A stretch of DNA of 64,000 bases, from contig JAUMIR010000004.1 of assembly GCA_030847615.1 (NCBI GenBank), positions 75,051,001 through 75,115,000 on the forward strand, in the 5' to 3' direction. A program made the position numbers and the translations under genes. The DNA is from Gambelia wislizenii. Its lineage: Eukaryota; Chordata; Lepidosauria; Squamata; Crotaphytidae. A model generated the notes under the pieces. That model was not told where the DNA came from, did no database searches, and worked only from the letters and a program-made list of their open reading frames with translations. How positions within the stretch are numbered: position 1 is the first letter of the stretch; each line of letters begins with the position of its first letter. Shown in pieces: positions 11,104-26,000 of the stretch.

Positions 11104-14100
11104 TTCTTCTGATTGGAGTCTTTCCTGTTCTGTATATTTATTTAAACTACTAATTTGCTCTTTTGTTGTTAGACAAAATTGGTGCATTTGCTACTTTTTT
11201 TCTTAATCTTATTTTATAACCAGGCTGCTTCATAAACAGCTGGCTTGTTAGTTTTCTAAATGTTTCATCTGTTCCTAGTTTGTTTATCTGGTCAAAATAA
11301 TTAATTGATTTTATACAAAATATTCACAGCCATGAAGCTTATTGGGTAGCTTCAGAAGTCAGGATGTTGGTGATTTGCAGCAGACATACCAGCTCTTCAG
11401 TTTCTCTTCCACAGGCCAAAGGAGTCAGTCCTCCTGTTTGTAGTCAGGTTAGGCAAACAGTAATCAATGCTGAGATATCCACTTTCTCATTCTTATTTTG
11501 TGTGTCAGTTTTAAAAAACCTTGCCAACACTTTGTAGCTAGAAGTTGAGGTCACAGTGCCCATAAAACACATGCCAGAGTTATTACTAGAACAACATGAC
11601 CTGGCGAAGTAACAGGATCCAGAATCTCTTGCACTATTCACCTGCTGCTCCTCCCAATGGTACTTGGAACATAGCGAAGCAGTCTGCCTTTTCTGTCTCT
11701 AGATGTGGTTGAGGGCAGAAGACTGAGGCTTAATTCCACTTGTGCTCAATTCTTTTTCTGTCACAATTCCCTTTTTCCCCCACAATGCAGTTGCTCCAAT
11801 TGTACTGTAATTTGAAGTGGAATTCCAGAAAGAGGACATCCTTAGCCATCTCCCCTCATACTGTTTTACCATGGAAAATTACATTTCTCTATCTCAATGA
11901 AACACAGACATGTTATTTTTCCCATTGCTGGGAAAATGACACATAATTGGTTCATATTTAACAAAAACAAAAAAACAAACCATGATTTCCCACAGTAAGA
12001 GGGCTTCTGCTGTTTTCTCCTCTTCCTTTTGCACCTGTGAAAAGTTTCTGGTGATGTCCAAAGTTAAATTACAAACAAGCCAGGAAACCATTGTTTGATC
12101 CTATCTTGCTTGTAATTAGCCACAGTTCAAACAAATCATAGTTATCCAAATCCTGACATCACAATTCATTTAAAATCAAAAGCAGAGCTTTCAGTCTTCT
12201 TGTAGCACAACAATGGAAAAGTGGGAGATGGAGAGTACAGTACATGAATTGAGCATACAAAGCCAAGATTCTCCATGGCTTAGTTTCTTATGGGGAACCC
12301 ATGGTTTTCTGTTAACTCTGACCTGAGCCAGAAGTACTGTACTAGGAGCATAGATTTGCAATCTCCTCCCACACACACACACAAAATATACAGCATAAGA
12401 AGATTCTAATGTGAATACCTGAAGACTTATCATCACAATATGTTCCTTGCTATACTCTTCAGTGTGGGAGGAAACACATAGGAAGTGTGCTGCCATCATT
12501 CTCATACTAAGCTTGATGCTTAGAACTAGTCTACCTCAATCTGTTAGCTACTGCTGCTTCTTTCACTGTAGGCATACTTACACATTTGGATTGGCCTAAT
12601 AAAAGTATTGTCCTAATATGGATTTCCTTTATCCCCCTTCTGGCCAACACAGCTGGTTTTGCTATTTATGTTCTGTCACCTTTTTGTTCAAGTCAAAAAT
12701 ATTAGCTACAGAAAAGAAATAACTAGCAATATTATTGTGCTACAATATGAAAATTATTTACAACAGAAATAAATCCAGTACTCATAAATCCAATCTATTA
12801 AAATAGGTTCCTTTATATTTTTCAGAGTGAAATACATAATCAATTCAGTTACATAAAGCCATGTATTTGTCATATTCTACAGTCATAATCACAGGGTTGA
12901 TAATCTGACTAGAAGTAAAGGGATAAAATCAGAATATGCAGCTAACTCAAGCAAAAGAACATCATATGTAGAGGGCATATGCTGGAGACCTCAAACCTAA
13001 ATAACCATATTTTCATAGACCATGTTAGTGTCCCTATCTATCCATTTCCTTGCTAGCTACAGGTAATGGGTGGTGCAACAGAGATGAATATGTCTTGATT
13101 TATCTTATTTAAAATGCATGCAAAATCCCAAGAAGCTAGATGCTTGGTATCAGTTCACAATACACTGCATTCTTCAGGCTGCTTGGCAGGATTTTTCATG
13201 AACTGTAAGTGGAGAACAAACAGAGATCAAGTGTGTGTCAAATATATGCTGACCTAGGCCTCCTGTTTATATATTATACAGCAAGAAACAGAAATGAAAG
13301 CTACTAAACAATCATTTAGCCCATGAAAGAGTCCTGTAACACCTTAAAAGATTACTAAATGTATTTTAAGTTTTTATGGACTAGTGACTACTCCAACAAA
13401 ACAACACCTCTTTGGAAATTCATTTAGCCATGTATTACACTTCCTCAAATAATAGAGACAATCCCAATAGGACTTGATTAATGTTATTGGCCCATGAATG
13501 CCTCAATCTCCCACCCACCTCACACCATATAAACAAGAATGTGATCTGGATTTGGGATCATAGCATGGGGGAAAGGATGGGATTTAATCTTTTGTCTTCA
13601 TCACAGTCCAGATCCATTTCCCCTTATACTTGGTCTTTGTCCCATCATCCCCAGCCAGCACGGCTGAGCTACATCACTCTTGTTCTCTCTTTCTCCCTTC
13701 TCCACCTTTTTTGTCTTTTCCTTTAAGATTTTAGAGTTCTGTTTTTTAATCCTGGGAGCCTGGCCATTTGTCAGTAAAAATAAATAAATAAATAAATTAT
13801 GACCTAAACCCAATTGCTACTCCAACTAGATTAATCCTATTTAAACATTTTCTGAATAGCTAATAAATATTTGTGTAAATCACATTAATTCAGTAAGCCT
13901 ATTTTAGTTGGAACTAGCAATTAGTTTTTTGCTTACATTGATTTCTTAAATAAATTGGGGAGGAAGCATGCTTTTTTCAGGAGCAAAATATTAAAAACAA
14001 TTCTATTCATTTAAAGTTACCTAAGGAGGACCCACAGTGACTGGAAGGAGGCCATACTGAGATCAGTCCTGATTAAACATCTGCTGGATGCCAATCCCAA

Positions 14101-14901
14101 CAAATAAGATGGTGTTTTTGATTTATTTTCTTGTTGTTATTTTAAACCAGAATTTCTGCTGGAATCTTACTTCAGTTTCAAATTTAATTCAGCATTATTC
14201 ATTGTATTGTTTCTTTGAATTCATGTTGAGAGCCAATTTTGCAAACCATAGCTAAGAGACAGGATAAAAAATTTCTTAAGAAATACTTTAAATGTGTTTG
14301 TATTACATGGTTTATTAAATAAATCTACCTGATACTAATCCCAGAGATTAAGTGAGATTTTCTTCTTCTTCTTTGAGTGCATCCAAACTGATTAAGAAGG
14401 CCCAAAATCTCAGATTTTGTACCTGTGCTTTCTGCTTTTATTTTGGAGATCTATATGCATTTTATTTATCATAGAATCTTGTTGTCAGCACCCAGTACAA
14501 TCAGATACTTTTTATACAAGCCCCTCCAGGTTTGTTTATTTTAATCCAGTATAAAATTGGAAAGAACAAAATCAGGGACTTCTCAATCAGTCTGGATGTG
14601 CCCTTTGTTACATTTATATCCCATCTTTCTTCCAATGAGTTCAAAGCAGCATCCATAGCTCTCTTCCTCCCTGCTTTCTCCTCACAACAGCCCTGTTGGG
14701 TAAGTCAGCTAGGAGAGCAAGGAAGACTAGCCCAGGGTCACCTTGGCTCAGTGGGGACTTGAACTCAGGTTACAAGATCTTGTTCAACACTCTTAACTAC
14801 TGCAGGAGATTAAACTTTAATGCAGTTAGCCTTTCACTAGACATTGGATTGATGACTTCATGATGCACATGACTTATCCACAACCCTAATTTGTTAGTAC
14901 C
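11104..14901. other. intergenic space between the converging PIFO and chitinase A genes
   Basis: It must hold both 3' UTRs. I see no further exon, in particular no CBM14 cysteine pattern for chitinase A. Low-complexity (AAAT)n lies near 13780. The sequence is AT-rich with little clear repeat. Confidence 0.6.
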
Positions 14902-15036
14902 TCAGTTTCCCAGGACTGACTTTAGTTTATTAACAAGGACATTGGCTCCATGACCACAGAAAGTGCCTGGGAAATCATCCATGCCAAGAGTCCAAACCAT
15001 AGCACCTCCATAATGTTCCCGCTTCAAGAATTCAGC
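14902..15036 (-). CDS. chitinase A terminal coding exon with early stop
   Basis: The acceptor CTCACAG is followed by [20 protein letters not shown] and then [13 protein letters not shown] and NKLKSVLGN before TGA (14902-14904). In chitinase B the matching exon (41136-41271) continues two residues further and is spliced to the CBM14 exon. Here the stop is followed by GGTACT, a possible decayed donor. AATAAA candidates on this strand lie in the following 500 bases (for example near 14461), which would suit a 3' UTR. Confidence 0.85.
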   Translation of the reverse strand, partial: AEFLKREHYGGAMVWTLGMDDFPGTFCGHGANVLVNKLKSVLGN

Positions 15037-18000
15037 CTGTGAGGAGAAAGTTGGGTTTTTTTTAAAAAAAAAAAAAGGAAAGAAAAAGCTTCAAACTGTC
15101 AATGGGCCAACATTTACCTAATGGTTCTTGTATAACATGCCTCTTATTTGGGGGGAGGTCTTATTTGTTTTCTTTTGCTTATGAAAAGAAGCTACAAATT
15201 GGTTGCAGAAACTGACTGCAAAGCAGCACATTCATAATAACTGTATAGTTTACACTTGGGACCTGCAATGGCTGATCAATGATCATTCAGAATTGCCAAC
15301 TGGATAATGCTACATTGTACTTCATGCTGTTGGATCAATTGCTTTTGCCTAAGGAAAGAAAAAAAAAACTTTATATCTCTTTCCTCTCTGTCCCACTCCA
15401 GGTAAAATAAGGATAAAATAAGCAATTCTCTTCTAATCTTTTGTCCTGTATGATGAACACTCTTAATATTATTGAATTCAGCTGGTGACTGCCAACAAGC
15501 CTCAACTCAAAAACAAGGCCAATGAGAAACAGGCAGGAGGTAGAGTAGGGCCCCTGTATCTGGGGGGGATTGGTTCCGGGGGGGCACAGATAATGAAATC
15601 CACAGATAATAGCGAACACCCCCATCGCCATTCCCACCACAGGAGTGATCATGGGGGGCAATCCCAGGGAGAAAGGAGGTGAGAACTACTCCTCCCCTCC
15701 CTTCGCTCTCGCATCACCATTCCCACCATGGGAGTGATCCAGCGGGGGGGGGGCAATCCCAGGGGCAAAGGGACACGGGAAGCAAGAACTACTACTGCTC
15801 CCCTCCCTCCCCACCCACCCTCGCTGTCACCATCCGAACAATTGAATCAGAGGATGGCAAATCAGCAGATGTGGAGGTGCTACTGTACTGACATACTCCA
15901 GGGAGCTCCCAGCTTTTGCAGAAGTCCAGAAAAAGCCCAAAAGTACAGACTTTACAGAAATTACAGCTACGCCCTTACAATGGGCATAGAAAGTTGTTGA
16001 ATATCTGTTGTGGGGTGAGATGGAAAAGGAGATAGAAAATCCTGGAAGAGAGCAGTTCTATCGCACTACACAATTATAGCGCTTTAACTGCCATGGCTGT
16101 ATCCTATGGGACCCTTAAGGTTTGCAGGTTGGGAAGGCACGAGAGGAGCTCTCTGGCTGAAACTTCTAAATTGTTGTTGTGTTCCATCAAGTCATTTCTG
16201 ACTTATGGCAACCCTAAGGAGACCCTATCACAGGGTTTTCTTGGTAAGATTTGTTCAGAGGGGGGTTGTCTTTGCCGTCCTCTGAGGCTGAGAGTGTGTG
16301 ACTTGCCCAAGGTCACCCAGTTAGTTTCCATGGCCAAGCAGGAATTTGAACCCTGGTCTCCAGAGTTGTAGTCCAGTGCTCAAACCACTGTACCATGCTG
16401 GCTCTCTACTAAATACTTCATAAATTCTAAAAACTCTTCCCTAAACTGCAAATCCCAGAATTCCATAGGATGGAAACATGGCATTAATAGTGATATAATC
16501 CTGTACTGTTAAAAGATACCAGAATTCAAGCAGAGGTATTCCTTATTGCAACATTTTGTTGCAGATCCCATTACTTTTATTTCTGAAGAGGCAGTTTGCA
16601 AAGGTAAGTGTTTTGAGCCACAGGTGATGCATCCAGCTTGCTGCATCTACATATGCCTCTGACAGGCATGATTCAGTACTGTGGTTCTCAGCGGTTGGTC
16701 CTCCAGATGCTTTACCTTTGGCTATGTAGGATGAAGCAATCTTGAAGATGAAGTCTAAAACATCTGCAGGACCAAGGGTAAAGAATCACTGATTCAATAG
16801 AGCTGGTTAGTAACCAGAAATGTCCCAAGTACTAAAGCAGGGGTGGGCAACTGTGGGTGTCCAAATATATATTTTTGGGGCCACAGCTCCCATCAGCCCT
16901 AAGCCAATATGCCCATCCCTTCTTCTAAGACTTTGAATCTAAGTGATCTTCGTACTCACAGAATATTGGATCCAGACTTAGTCACATTTAGACATGTGTA
17001 ACATAATTCCCACTGATTTTAATGAATTTGCTCTAAGTATGTCTAAGTGTAGACCCCACCCAAATACCATAACATGAAAATGGCAAGAACATACTTTTAA
17101 TTGAAAACTCTTTTCGTCGTCATATCCAACCCATTCTCCGTTTTTGAAAGCATAAGGAACTTTCTGTTCTTCAATCCATCCTTTGGTGGCTCCTTGTAAA
17201 AATGCACACACCTGTCAAAATGATAGGGGTTTCAAAACAGAGAACAGAAATGGGAGAATAAAACAAATAATTAGTTCCAGGTTTCCCTACTGGAATCAAT
17301 GGCTACTTGATGGCTATTAAAGAATACTGCATTTTGTGGACTGTAGCCAGAAAAGACTTTCTATGAAATGTTCTACTTCAGACAGGGAATTTTACAAGGG
17401 GTCCAAAATGTCTTCAAGCTTGTAAATCTATAGTGTTTTCCCCATGCTGCTTCCATCTTTTTTTATCACCACAAAAATCCATCAAGAGTGGAAATGGAGA
17501 GTACACATTGCTTTTTGACAGGTAGCACTAGTAACCTTTCAATTGGGAGCACACCAAAGCCATATTATGCAGGTTTTTTTAAAAAATAAAAAAGGTTAGA
17601 GTATTCTGACAGGCAAAGGTTTGGGTGACCAGTGTGAGCTAAAGCATGTTTACTCAGAAGTAAATCCCACTGAGTTCAATCTGCAAAGTGATAGTGCTCA
17701 GGACTGTAACTATATTATCTGGTCCCAGATTATAATTTGGTTGAGTGAAGATGATTTATCCAAGCTCCATGGCTGTTGGAATATGAACAGGTGTCTCTCC
17801 CAACCCACAGCTATCCATTATATTGCACTAGCTCTTTGACTCCAATGTTTTACTAAATATTGATCATAAACTACCACAGAAACATTTACCTCATAATATG
17901 CCAAGATACCAGATTCTTTGGTGTAGACTCCAGGAGAACCTCCACCAGAGGCTGCAGCACCAACTCCAGTATTTGAACTAGAAAGCCTGAAAGTTCGACC

Positions 18001-20002
18001 ATATGTTGGAAATCCCATCAAGAGTTTCTCAGGTGGGGCTCCATTGTCCTTCCAGTATTTCATGGCATATTCCTGCAGCACAGAAAAAACAGACATTGTT
18101 ATTATACATCTTTCTTCTATGAGTGCAAGTGTGGTGGGGAAGGTGTTAAATTTAAAACAGCCTGGACAAGCTTCAAGGGAGAGCAGAGGAAGGTCAGGTA
18201 AGAAGGAGGTTTGCTGCTTAAACCTTTTCTGATCAGTAGGGAGATATGGGATCTCTATATCTTTCACAACTCTTTGGTCTTGTGGGTGAAGAAAAGCAGA
18301 TTGGTAAATTTTTCTGCTGAAAAGGGCCTGGTGTGTGTGTGGGGCGGGGAAATAAAGCAGCCCCTCGTTACCCTCTCTTCCTCCACAGGGAAGACAGGGA
18401 ACCTTTGGCATTCCATAGGACTACAACTCCCACAATCCCTTACCACTGGCCATAATGAGTGGGGCAAATTGTGGCCAAAACATCTTGGAGGAGGGGGTAA
18501 GGCTTCCTTGCCCCTAATTTGGGCCCTGCCGGTCCAGGCTGCTTTCATTATTAAAAATATGGAAGACAGATTTATGAAAGTCTACAAGAAGACATGTATT
18601 TTGTGTCTTCCGTATGGTTGGGCTTAATCTAGTTTACACTGCAACCTGTGGAAAAGTTAACACTATAATTTACATATAACTTTAGGATCTGATTCTATTT
18701 TGTTGTTTTCTTACACAGTTGTAGAAAGGAACTGGGTCATAGTTTTGCAAGCCCTTGTGGAGGGGGCTGTTGTGTCCTGTTACAGGTGCCCAGCTTCCAT
18801 GGAAATCATAGGTCATCACATTGATAAAGTCAAGACTCCTGGATGGGGAAGAAAAGGGAATGACATGAGCAAGGAACAATTTCCTCTAGCATTATGAAGC
18901 CTATAATCTAGCAGCCACACTGTTGTTGGTGATAACAAGAACTATGTTGGTTCATAGACACATTTGTTATAGGCGAGGTTGCATAGATGAGATTCATTTT
19001 CACTGGAACTGCTGCTCCACTATAAAATATTCTACAATTTAGTTTAAATAGAATTATCTAACCAACTCTTTCAGTATAATTCAGGTCCATAGGCATAATG
19101 GAAAACAAATACTATCATAAAGCGATAGGTCTGGGAGGAGCTACCAAAACAAAGTATCAAAGACCCACTGAATTCCCCTTCAAAATTAGCGAAGCAGTTT
19201 AGGATCTCAGGCTACCTTAGCACAGTGTCCTGCAGATAACTGAATCAGTGGCTAATGAATCAGCGGATATGAGGTCCTACTGTACTGTAATGTTGTTTTA
19301 TATTTTTGTAGGCCACCCTGGATCTCATTTTAGGGGAAAGGCAGGCTATACATTCAAGAAATAAATAAAAATAAATATAAGAATGTCTGAATGGGGTTAA
19401 GTCAGGGGGCTAAAATGAACATTCTGCACACACACATCCACACCTTATGAAGGGTCTGCATTAGCAAATGTCATTTAAAATCATTGAATCCTTCAGAGCT
19501 GGTATACTACAGAGAAATTAATGGGTCACAGCCAGAAATCATGTGACTTACTTCCCCAGGGCTGCAACTTCATATCCAGCATCCATGGTGTGTTTGCTGG
19601 AAGATACTGCTGCAGAAAGCAGCAGCCGTGGACGACTGGTTCTTTCCCCCTCTTCCTCAAAAGCAGCTGATAGTTCCTTCAGGGGTAAAGAGCAGAAATA
19701 GTCAGTGTTGTATTAATCTGCAGTCAAGGTGGGCAGGACTTCTACACCTTTATCATTATCACTGCAATTATCAAGTGTGCAGAGATTTGCCTGGCTACCC
19801 CTATGAGGAGTAATGTAAAAAAGCACATTTGAAAGGAAAGCCAGCTTTTTTCAGACTGAAAATTTACAACCAAAAGTATAAGAATGACAAACATCTACCC
19901 ACAGAGTTATGTACATACATATTTTTAAAATTTATTTGGATGCAGTATCACATATGGCATAATTATTGCTGTTGATATTTGATAGTTCTACCTCTGTCTC
20001 TG

Positions 20003-20054
<52 letters not shown>

Positions 20055-23000
20055 TCTCTTACATACTGTATTTCCCAGAGAAAGGCCATAGTGTCCACTC
20101 TGAAGAGGAAATAAGTCTCATATTTAGTAGGACTTACTCTTAGTTAAATATAGATCTTCAGGCATGGATAACCCTATTGCCGTTGGTTTTGAGGTACATA
20201 CATAGGATCACAGTGTTTGTTGCTAATGTTTGCAAAATATAAAGTGCTGGGATCTTAACGCTACTTAAAGCTTATCTTGCTATACTAAAAGTATGGAGGC
20301 TGTTTGTTACAACAATAGTCCACTATACATGCTTAAAGGTATGCTCTTCTCTGTTCATAAAGTCTGTCTATTTCTGGACACATTGCAAGGCTGTGTCCAA
20401 AAAATGGCCACAGACCTAAGCCCTGGATTGTATTAACTCTGCACAGGGCACAGAGGGGAGAAAGTGGCTGCTTCAGGTAGCAGAATATGAATGCCATACA
20501 AGGGCAGCAAATAGTGAGTTACCGCCTCCTCCCATACAATCCTCCCCACGCACTCTGGTCCTCTGGGAGGAATTTGCTTCAGCCACAAAAATCTAGGCTG
20601 TCTGCAACCTCCCAGAGGGCCTTTTCGGTAATCACCCCCAATTTATGGAATGGCCTGCCGAATGAGATCCGTCAGATGACGAGCTTTAGTAGTTTCAAAA
20701 AAGCACTAAAGACGGATCTCTTTTGGCAGGCCTTTCCTGATTAGATCCCGGCCTCAGGAGCTGCGTCTCCTGGCCTTTTTTAGTCTTGTTTATATTTGTT
20801 TTTAATGTGATTTTAGCTAGGTGGTTTTAATTTTATATTGTTTAATGTCTTTTTATGGGGGGGGGTGCTTTTAGTTGGCATTGTAGAGTTTTAATTGTTG
20901 GAAGCCGCCCCAATGTTTTTAGCAGAGGGGCTGGGTATAAATAATTTATTATTATTACTTGGTTTATTATTACTGAATTTTTACTGGCAGGAAGACAAGG
21001 AGAGGTGCTTGTGAGATTTCCTGCCTGAAGTGTCAAAATAAACATTAGCAGTGGGGAGAACAGAGGGGTTGTCTCGACAGTGAAAAAACTCCTCATGGAA
21101 TACAAGGAGAATACCTTTTGTCTTAAAGAGATCCTGCTGTTATTTGCCATATTTGAATCATAGAATCATAGACTCATAGAGTTGGAAGAGACCTCAAGGG
21201 CCATCCAGTCCAATCCCCTGCCATGCAGGAATACACAATCAAATCATTCCCGACAGATGGCCACCCAGCCTCTGTTTAAAAACTTCCAAAGAAGAAGACT
21301 CAACCACACTACGAGGCAGTGCATTCCACTTCCGAACAGCTCCCACTGTCAGAAAGTTCCTCCCAATGTTCAGGAAGGAGGGGGGCCAAAAACCACAAAA
21401 ACTATGTGAGAAAAGACTGCGACTTCTCCTGAAGTTTTTTTTTTTTTAATGCATAGGAAATGTGCATTCCTGCTTGTTGGGACAACCAATTTCGATCACA
21501 GTGCGTTCCCAGGAAAGAGTGGAAGTGGAAAGCTGATTGGTTGGACATGTGCAGGGGCAGGCTTGCTGGTAATTAAGTGCTCAGAACCGCCATGTTGCAT
21601 TTTCATGGTATTGATCATATGCTTTTTTCACAGCACTGAAGCAACAAAATAGCTTTTTAAAGCAGAAGGTCACTCTTGCACACCTTAGATTTACTATTTT
21701 TTAAAAAAGGTACTGTTCAGCAGTGGCAACTTATGGAGAATAAAAAGACGAGTAATTCACTCACAGCCACCATCTTGATTTGCAGGCATGCTTCTGTGTG
21801 AACATCAAACATGGATAGCTTTGCATATCAGCGATCTTGCAAAAAAAATGTGAGACAAATGAACGCTGCTGCAAATTTATGTTAATGCGCAGCAATCCAC
21901 ATTATACCTTCTCATCTAGACAAGCCCCAAAAATGCCATTTGCTGTCAGCAGGACATTAGCAGATCATTTTTCAATAAAGTAATTCTGCTACAATAACAA
22001 TTTATTATTATTTTAAAAGAATGGCTTTCATAGTTTTCTGTCAAAACATGCACAGTCTGTGAAATCTCCAAAGGATTCCAACACCCACTGCTGAAGCTTT
22101 GATGAAAACTGGCCAGCTGTCAGTTGCTCACCTGAGTCAAGACAGTGAAACGATGCTTATCCTCTGCAGGGCTACCTTTGGAACCTGGATATTCCCAATC
22201 AAGATCTAAACCATCAAAACTATGCTTGCGGAGAAAGCTTATTGTTGATGTGATGAATGCCTGGCGAGTTGTTGGAGATGACACCATGGTGGTAAACCTG
22301 AAAGAAATACATTCTTCAGGGGAGAATGAACTGAGATTTTTATTTAAAAATGTGGGGGGATTCATCAGCACACATTTTGCTCTTAGTTTTACAGATCATC
22401 AGAAACAGTTGGTATAAGGAAAGCTCTGATATCACTGGGGTGATGCCAGCTAGCATCACAATGCTCTCCGTCTTTCTGCCTGTTAAGAATTCTTTCCTGT
22501 TTCATTTGATGGGGGGGGGGCGGCGGCGCTGGAATGAAAAGAAAGGCATGGAATGGTTGAGGGGATGGGAAGACTTACATTTGCTTTGGGGCTTACCCCT
22601 GCTTTTCTTTCTTTAATTTGCTTAGTTCCCTCCTCCCATTTTAATAACTCTTGTTAAAGCCACCACAACTTTTCAAAAGGTTTCAGCACTTGCAGCAACA
22701 GTGGTTGAGCATTGGTTGGTGCCCACACCATGCTTCCTGTCCAGAGTGCTTCTGGAAAGAACAGAAGCTAGCACTGAGAAATAGTACTGTATATTCCTGC
22801 GTATAAGACTAATTTTTAACACTTGAAAATCTCCTCAAAAGTAGAGGGTCGTCTTATATGCCCAGCAGATCTTTTCCCTTGCTGTGAGAATGACTGCCTT
22901 GTCTTTGAAGTGGTAAATTCCCTGGGCAGTTTACCCAGTAGATCCTTCCCCCTGCTGTGAGAATGACTGCTTTGCCTTTGAAGTATTAATTGCCCTCTAT

Positions 23001-26000
23001 TTAGGGATTGTATTTTGGTAAATTTGCCAGGAAGATTTCCATTTGCATAGTTTTGAGGATTTCCTCTCCAGGAGTTTGCAAGTCTGCCAATGTGGCTCTA
23101 AAATCATTAATGTGCTCATTCAAAAATTTGGTATTTTTTAGCTTCATATTAACCAACTTCATGATTAATGAAACCTTACTTTCCAAAGATTGAACACCAC
23201 AGAGATTTTTCAAAGTATCCCATGCTTTTTTAGCTGTTCTCAGTCCTTTAATTTCACAGACTATTCCATCATCTACAGCCACTGAGCTGGCTGGCTGGTG
23301 AGGGGCAGGATTTCCAGCCAGGTGGTTGGTTGGAGGGGGGGGCAAAGTCTATATTTTAACTTAAAAATTGGGGGGGTCGTCTTATGCGCCCAGTCGTCTT
23401 ATACGCCGGAATATACTGTAAAACAGCATAAATGCTTCTTAATCTTTGTAGCACTTTGTAGCACTGCATTCTAAAAATAAGACATATCCTCCACACCAAA
23501 TTTACACTTTTCCCAAATGCCTTAGCTGGGTCTTGAAACTTCTAACAAAGCAATTGTGATGGGCATCTGTGGGGAGTGAAGCAGCAGATCCTGCAATATC
23601 TGTGAAACCCTGTTGGCTTTTGCCAGAGAGGGGATATGATGAAGGGGAAGTTTTGCCAGGCATTTCAGCTGGACAGACTTTTCTTTCTATCTCCCACGCT
23701 GCCAAAGGTAGGGAAATTAATTATGACAGCTCTAAACTGGCATAGCTGAGCAGCCCAGATGGGCTTCTCTTAGGAGCATCATGGAGCGAATAAGCTCTGC
23801 TCCACTCCCAGAACACCCCATTCTGGGGCCTTCTCCTGCCAAAGCACAAAATTAATACCAGCAAATGTTTTTGGTGTGTCTAAATAGGCCTCTTAAATGA
23901 GCTCCTGTCCACTGGCAATATAATAGGCTCAGGATCAAGCTTATCCAAGACATTGTGCTATGTTGCTGTCAGAAGCAGAGCAATATAAGGCAGCAACCTA
24001 CCCATCCCATTCATTCATCAAGGCACATAGTAACCAGAACCAGGGAGTTTAAGATCACACTACATAAGGCAGTCAGTTCTGGTTTTAGAAGCTATGTCTG
24101 TCTGTCCTAGCACAAGCTTTCTTCTCCCCATTTTGCAATTTAGCTTGCTTCATTTGGTGATCATTGAGACATGAACATAGGTTTCATTTGAAAGTCTAAT
24201 TGCTCAGGCATAAAGCTCTGAAAAAATCACATTGCCAAAGAGAAATTGTCAGTTTCCCTTATAGTTTGTCACTTATTTTGACATATGAGGCAAGAAATAC
24301 CAAATGTGTCTCTCCTGATCTTTGCCAGTGAAGAAATAATAACCACTAATCACTAACTGTCCATGATACCACAATTTTGTTGGCTCAGGTGCTCTCCTCA
24401 CTCATCCTAATGGCAGAGCCAGCCTCAGTCTGTAACTGCTTAAAAAAATATAGCCCTTACACAGACTCTTTCTAGTCATAAAATAGTGATAAAGTTCTCA
24501 CTTCTGATTTTCAAATGTTCCCCCTCCAATAGCCAGCAATGTGAGCAACTTGCTGTTTCTAGAAAATGGGAAAAGAGAAAAAAAATATTAGAGTATATAT
24601 ACACACACATATATTGTGAATATTAAAACTTAATTAAATTGTCTTGGTGCATCTAGCTGGGAGGAAATACTGTGTGGGGACATGCATTACCTATAACTTG
24701 CTGCAGTTCCCCTTTGTCTCCAAAAAAAGTTATCCACACAGCGATGTGCATTGATGTGCACACAGAACCATGATTCAAGATGGTGGCCACAAGTATGAGC
24801 TGCTAATATTCCCCTCCCCCGCGAAAACCTCTCTTCATTTTTTTTAACCTTTACTTTTAAATGGGCCTTTTTAACAAGCAGAAAGGAGATCTGCTTGTTA
24901 AAAAAAAAAGCCTCAGCATGGCGAAAAAGTGCACTATTATTCCTCAGGAAGGCCAAAATGGCACTTCCAGACAGAAACAGAAAAGCCTGCCCCTGCTTGC
25001 ATGACGGACCAATTGGGTTTCCAACTTTCCTCTTTTGCCCAAAATGCACAGTGCTGCAAATAAGTTGTCCAAACAACTGTCAATACACATCTCCCCACAG
25101 TATATGCAAATCTTAGCGGGAAACTGCTAAGTCCCCTACCACACGGTAAAGTCCCCTATCACATGGTGGTCCCTCTGAATATGGTGAATCTCCTGCATGG
25201 CTTTTTTTGGGAGAAACAGTATTCTCCGCAAATTCTGTGAGGGGTCTTTTCACCGTTTAGATAACCCTGAAGCCTTAAAAACTTTAAAACTCCCCTCACC
25301 CACATCCCAAGACCACTTTCTTTTTGTAAATGTTCATCACAGCTACCACAACCAAACAGACTTTGGCAAATACTCAAGCAGTGCACATTTAGCCTGGAAT
25401 CACAACATTCTGGGGAGAAAAGGTGTTTCCCTGTTCTCGCTGTTCCACACTAGAACAAAGAAGGATCCTTCCCTTTCTCATTATTCACAATTTATTCTGT
25501 GCAACTATTTTCCTCCTAGACACCTAAAAGCCCACGTCTTAAGTCAGTGCTTCTTTATATGAAGGTTTATATAACTTTTTTTATTTTTACTGTTATGGAT
25601 GATTTTAGCTATATTCTGCATTAATCTATGTTATAAACCATCTTGGGTCCCACATTGGGAGAACTGCTGAATATAGATTAAAAAAAGGAATAAAGCTTTC
25701 CTCCATCTGGTTCCCTCTGGATATGTGAGATAGGTTAGACTAGATATATTAGACTATCTAATGTGGTGAACTGGCAACTATTTTTTTCTGCAGTATGCCA
25801 GGGATCAATACTATATTTGTACCTATTGGCTACAATTGTTTCTTTCTTTCCTGGAAACCCACCAGGGACCAGTACTAGTCCAGGAACCACCTCTATGAGT
25901 AGTGCAGTATTAGAATACAGCTCCCATCATCTCCAGCTACCATAGTCAATAGCTGTGGTGGCTGGGAATACTGTAGAGGCATGATCCAACATATCTGGAG

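Noticed and set aside
11104..14901. Search for a lost chitin-binding exon of chitinase A
   Set aside because: No frame with the six-Cys CBM14 spacing or the GLVFxxxC core was seen on the minus strand here.
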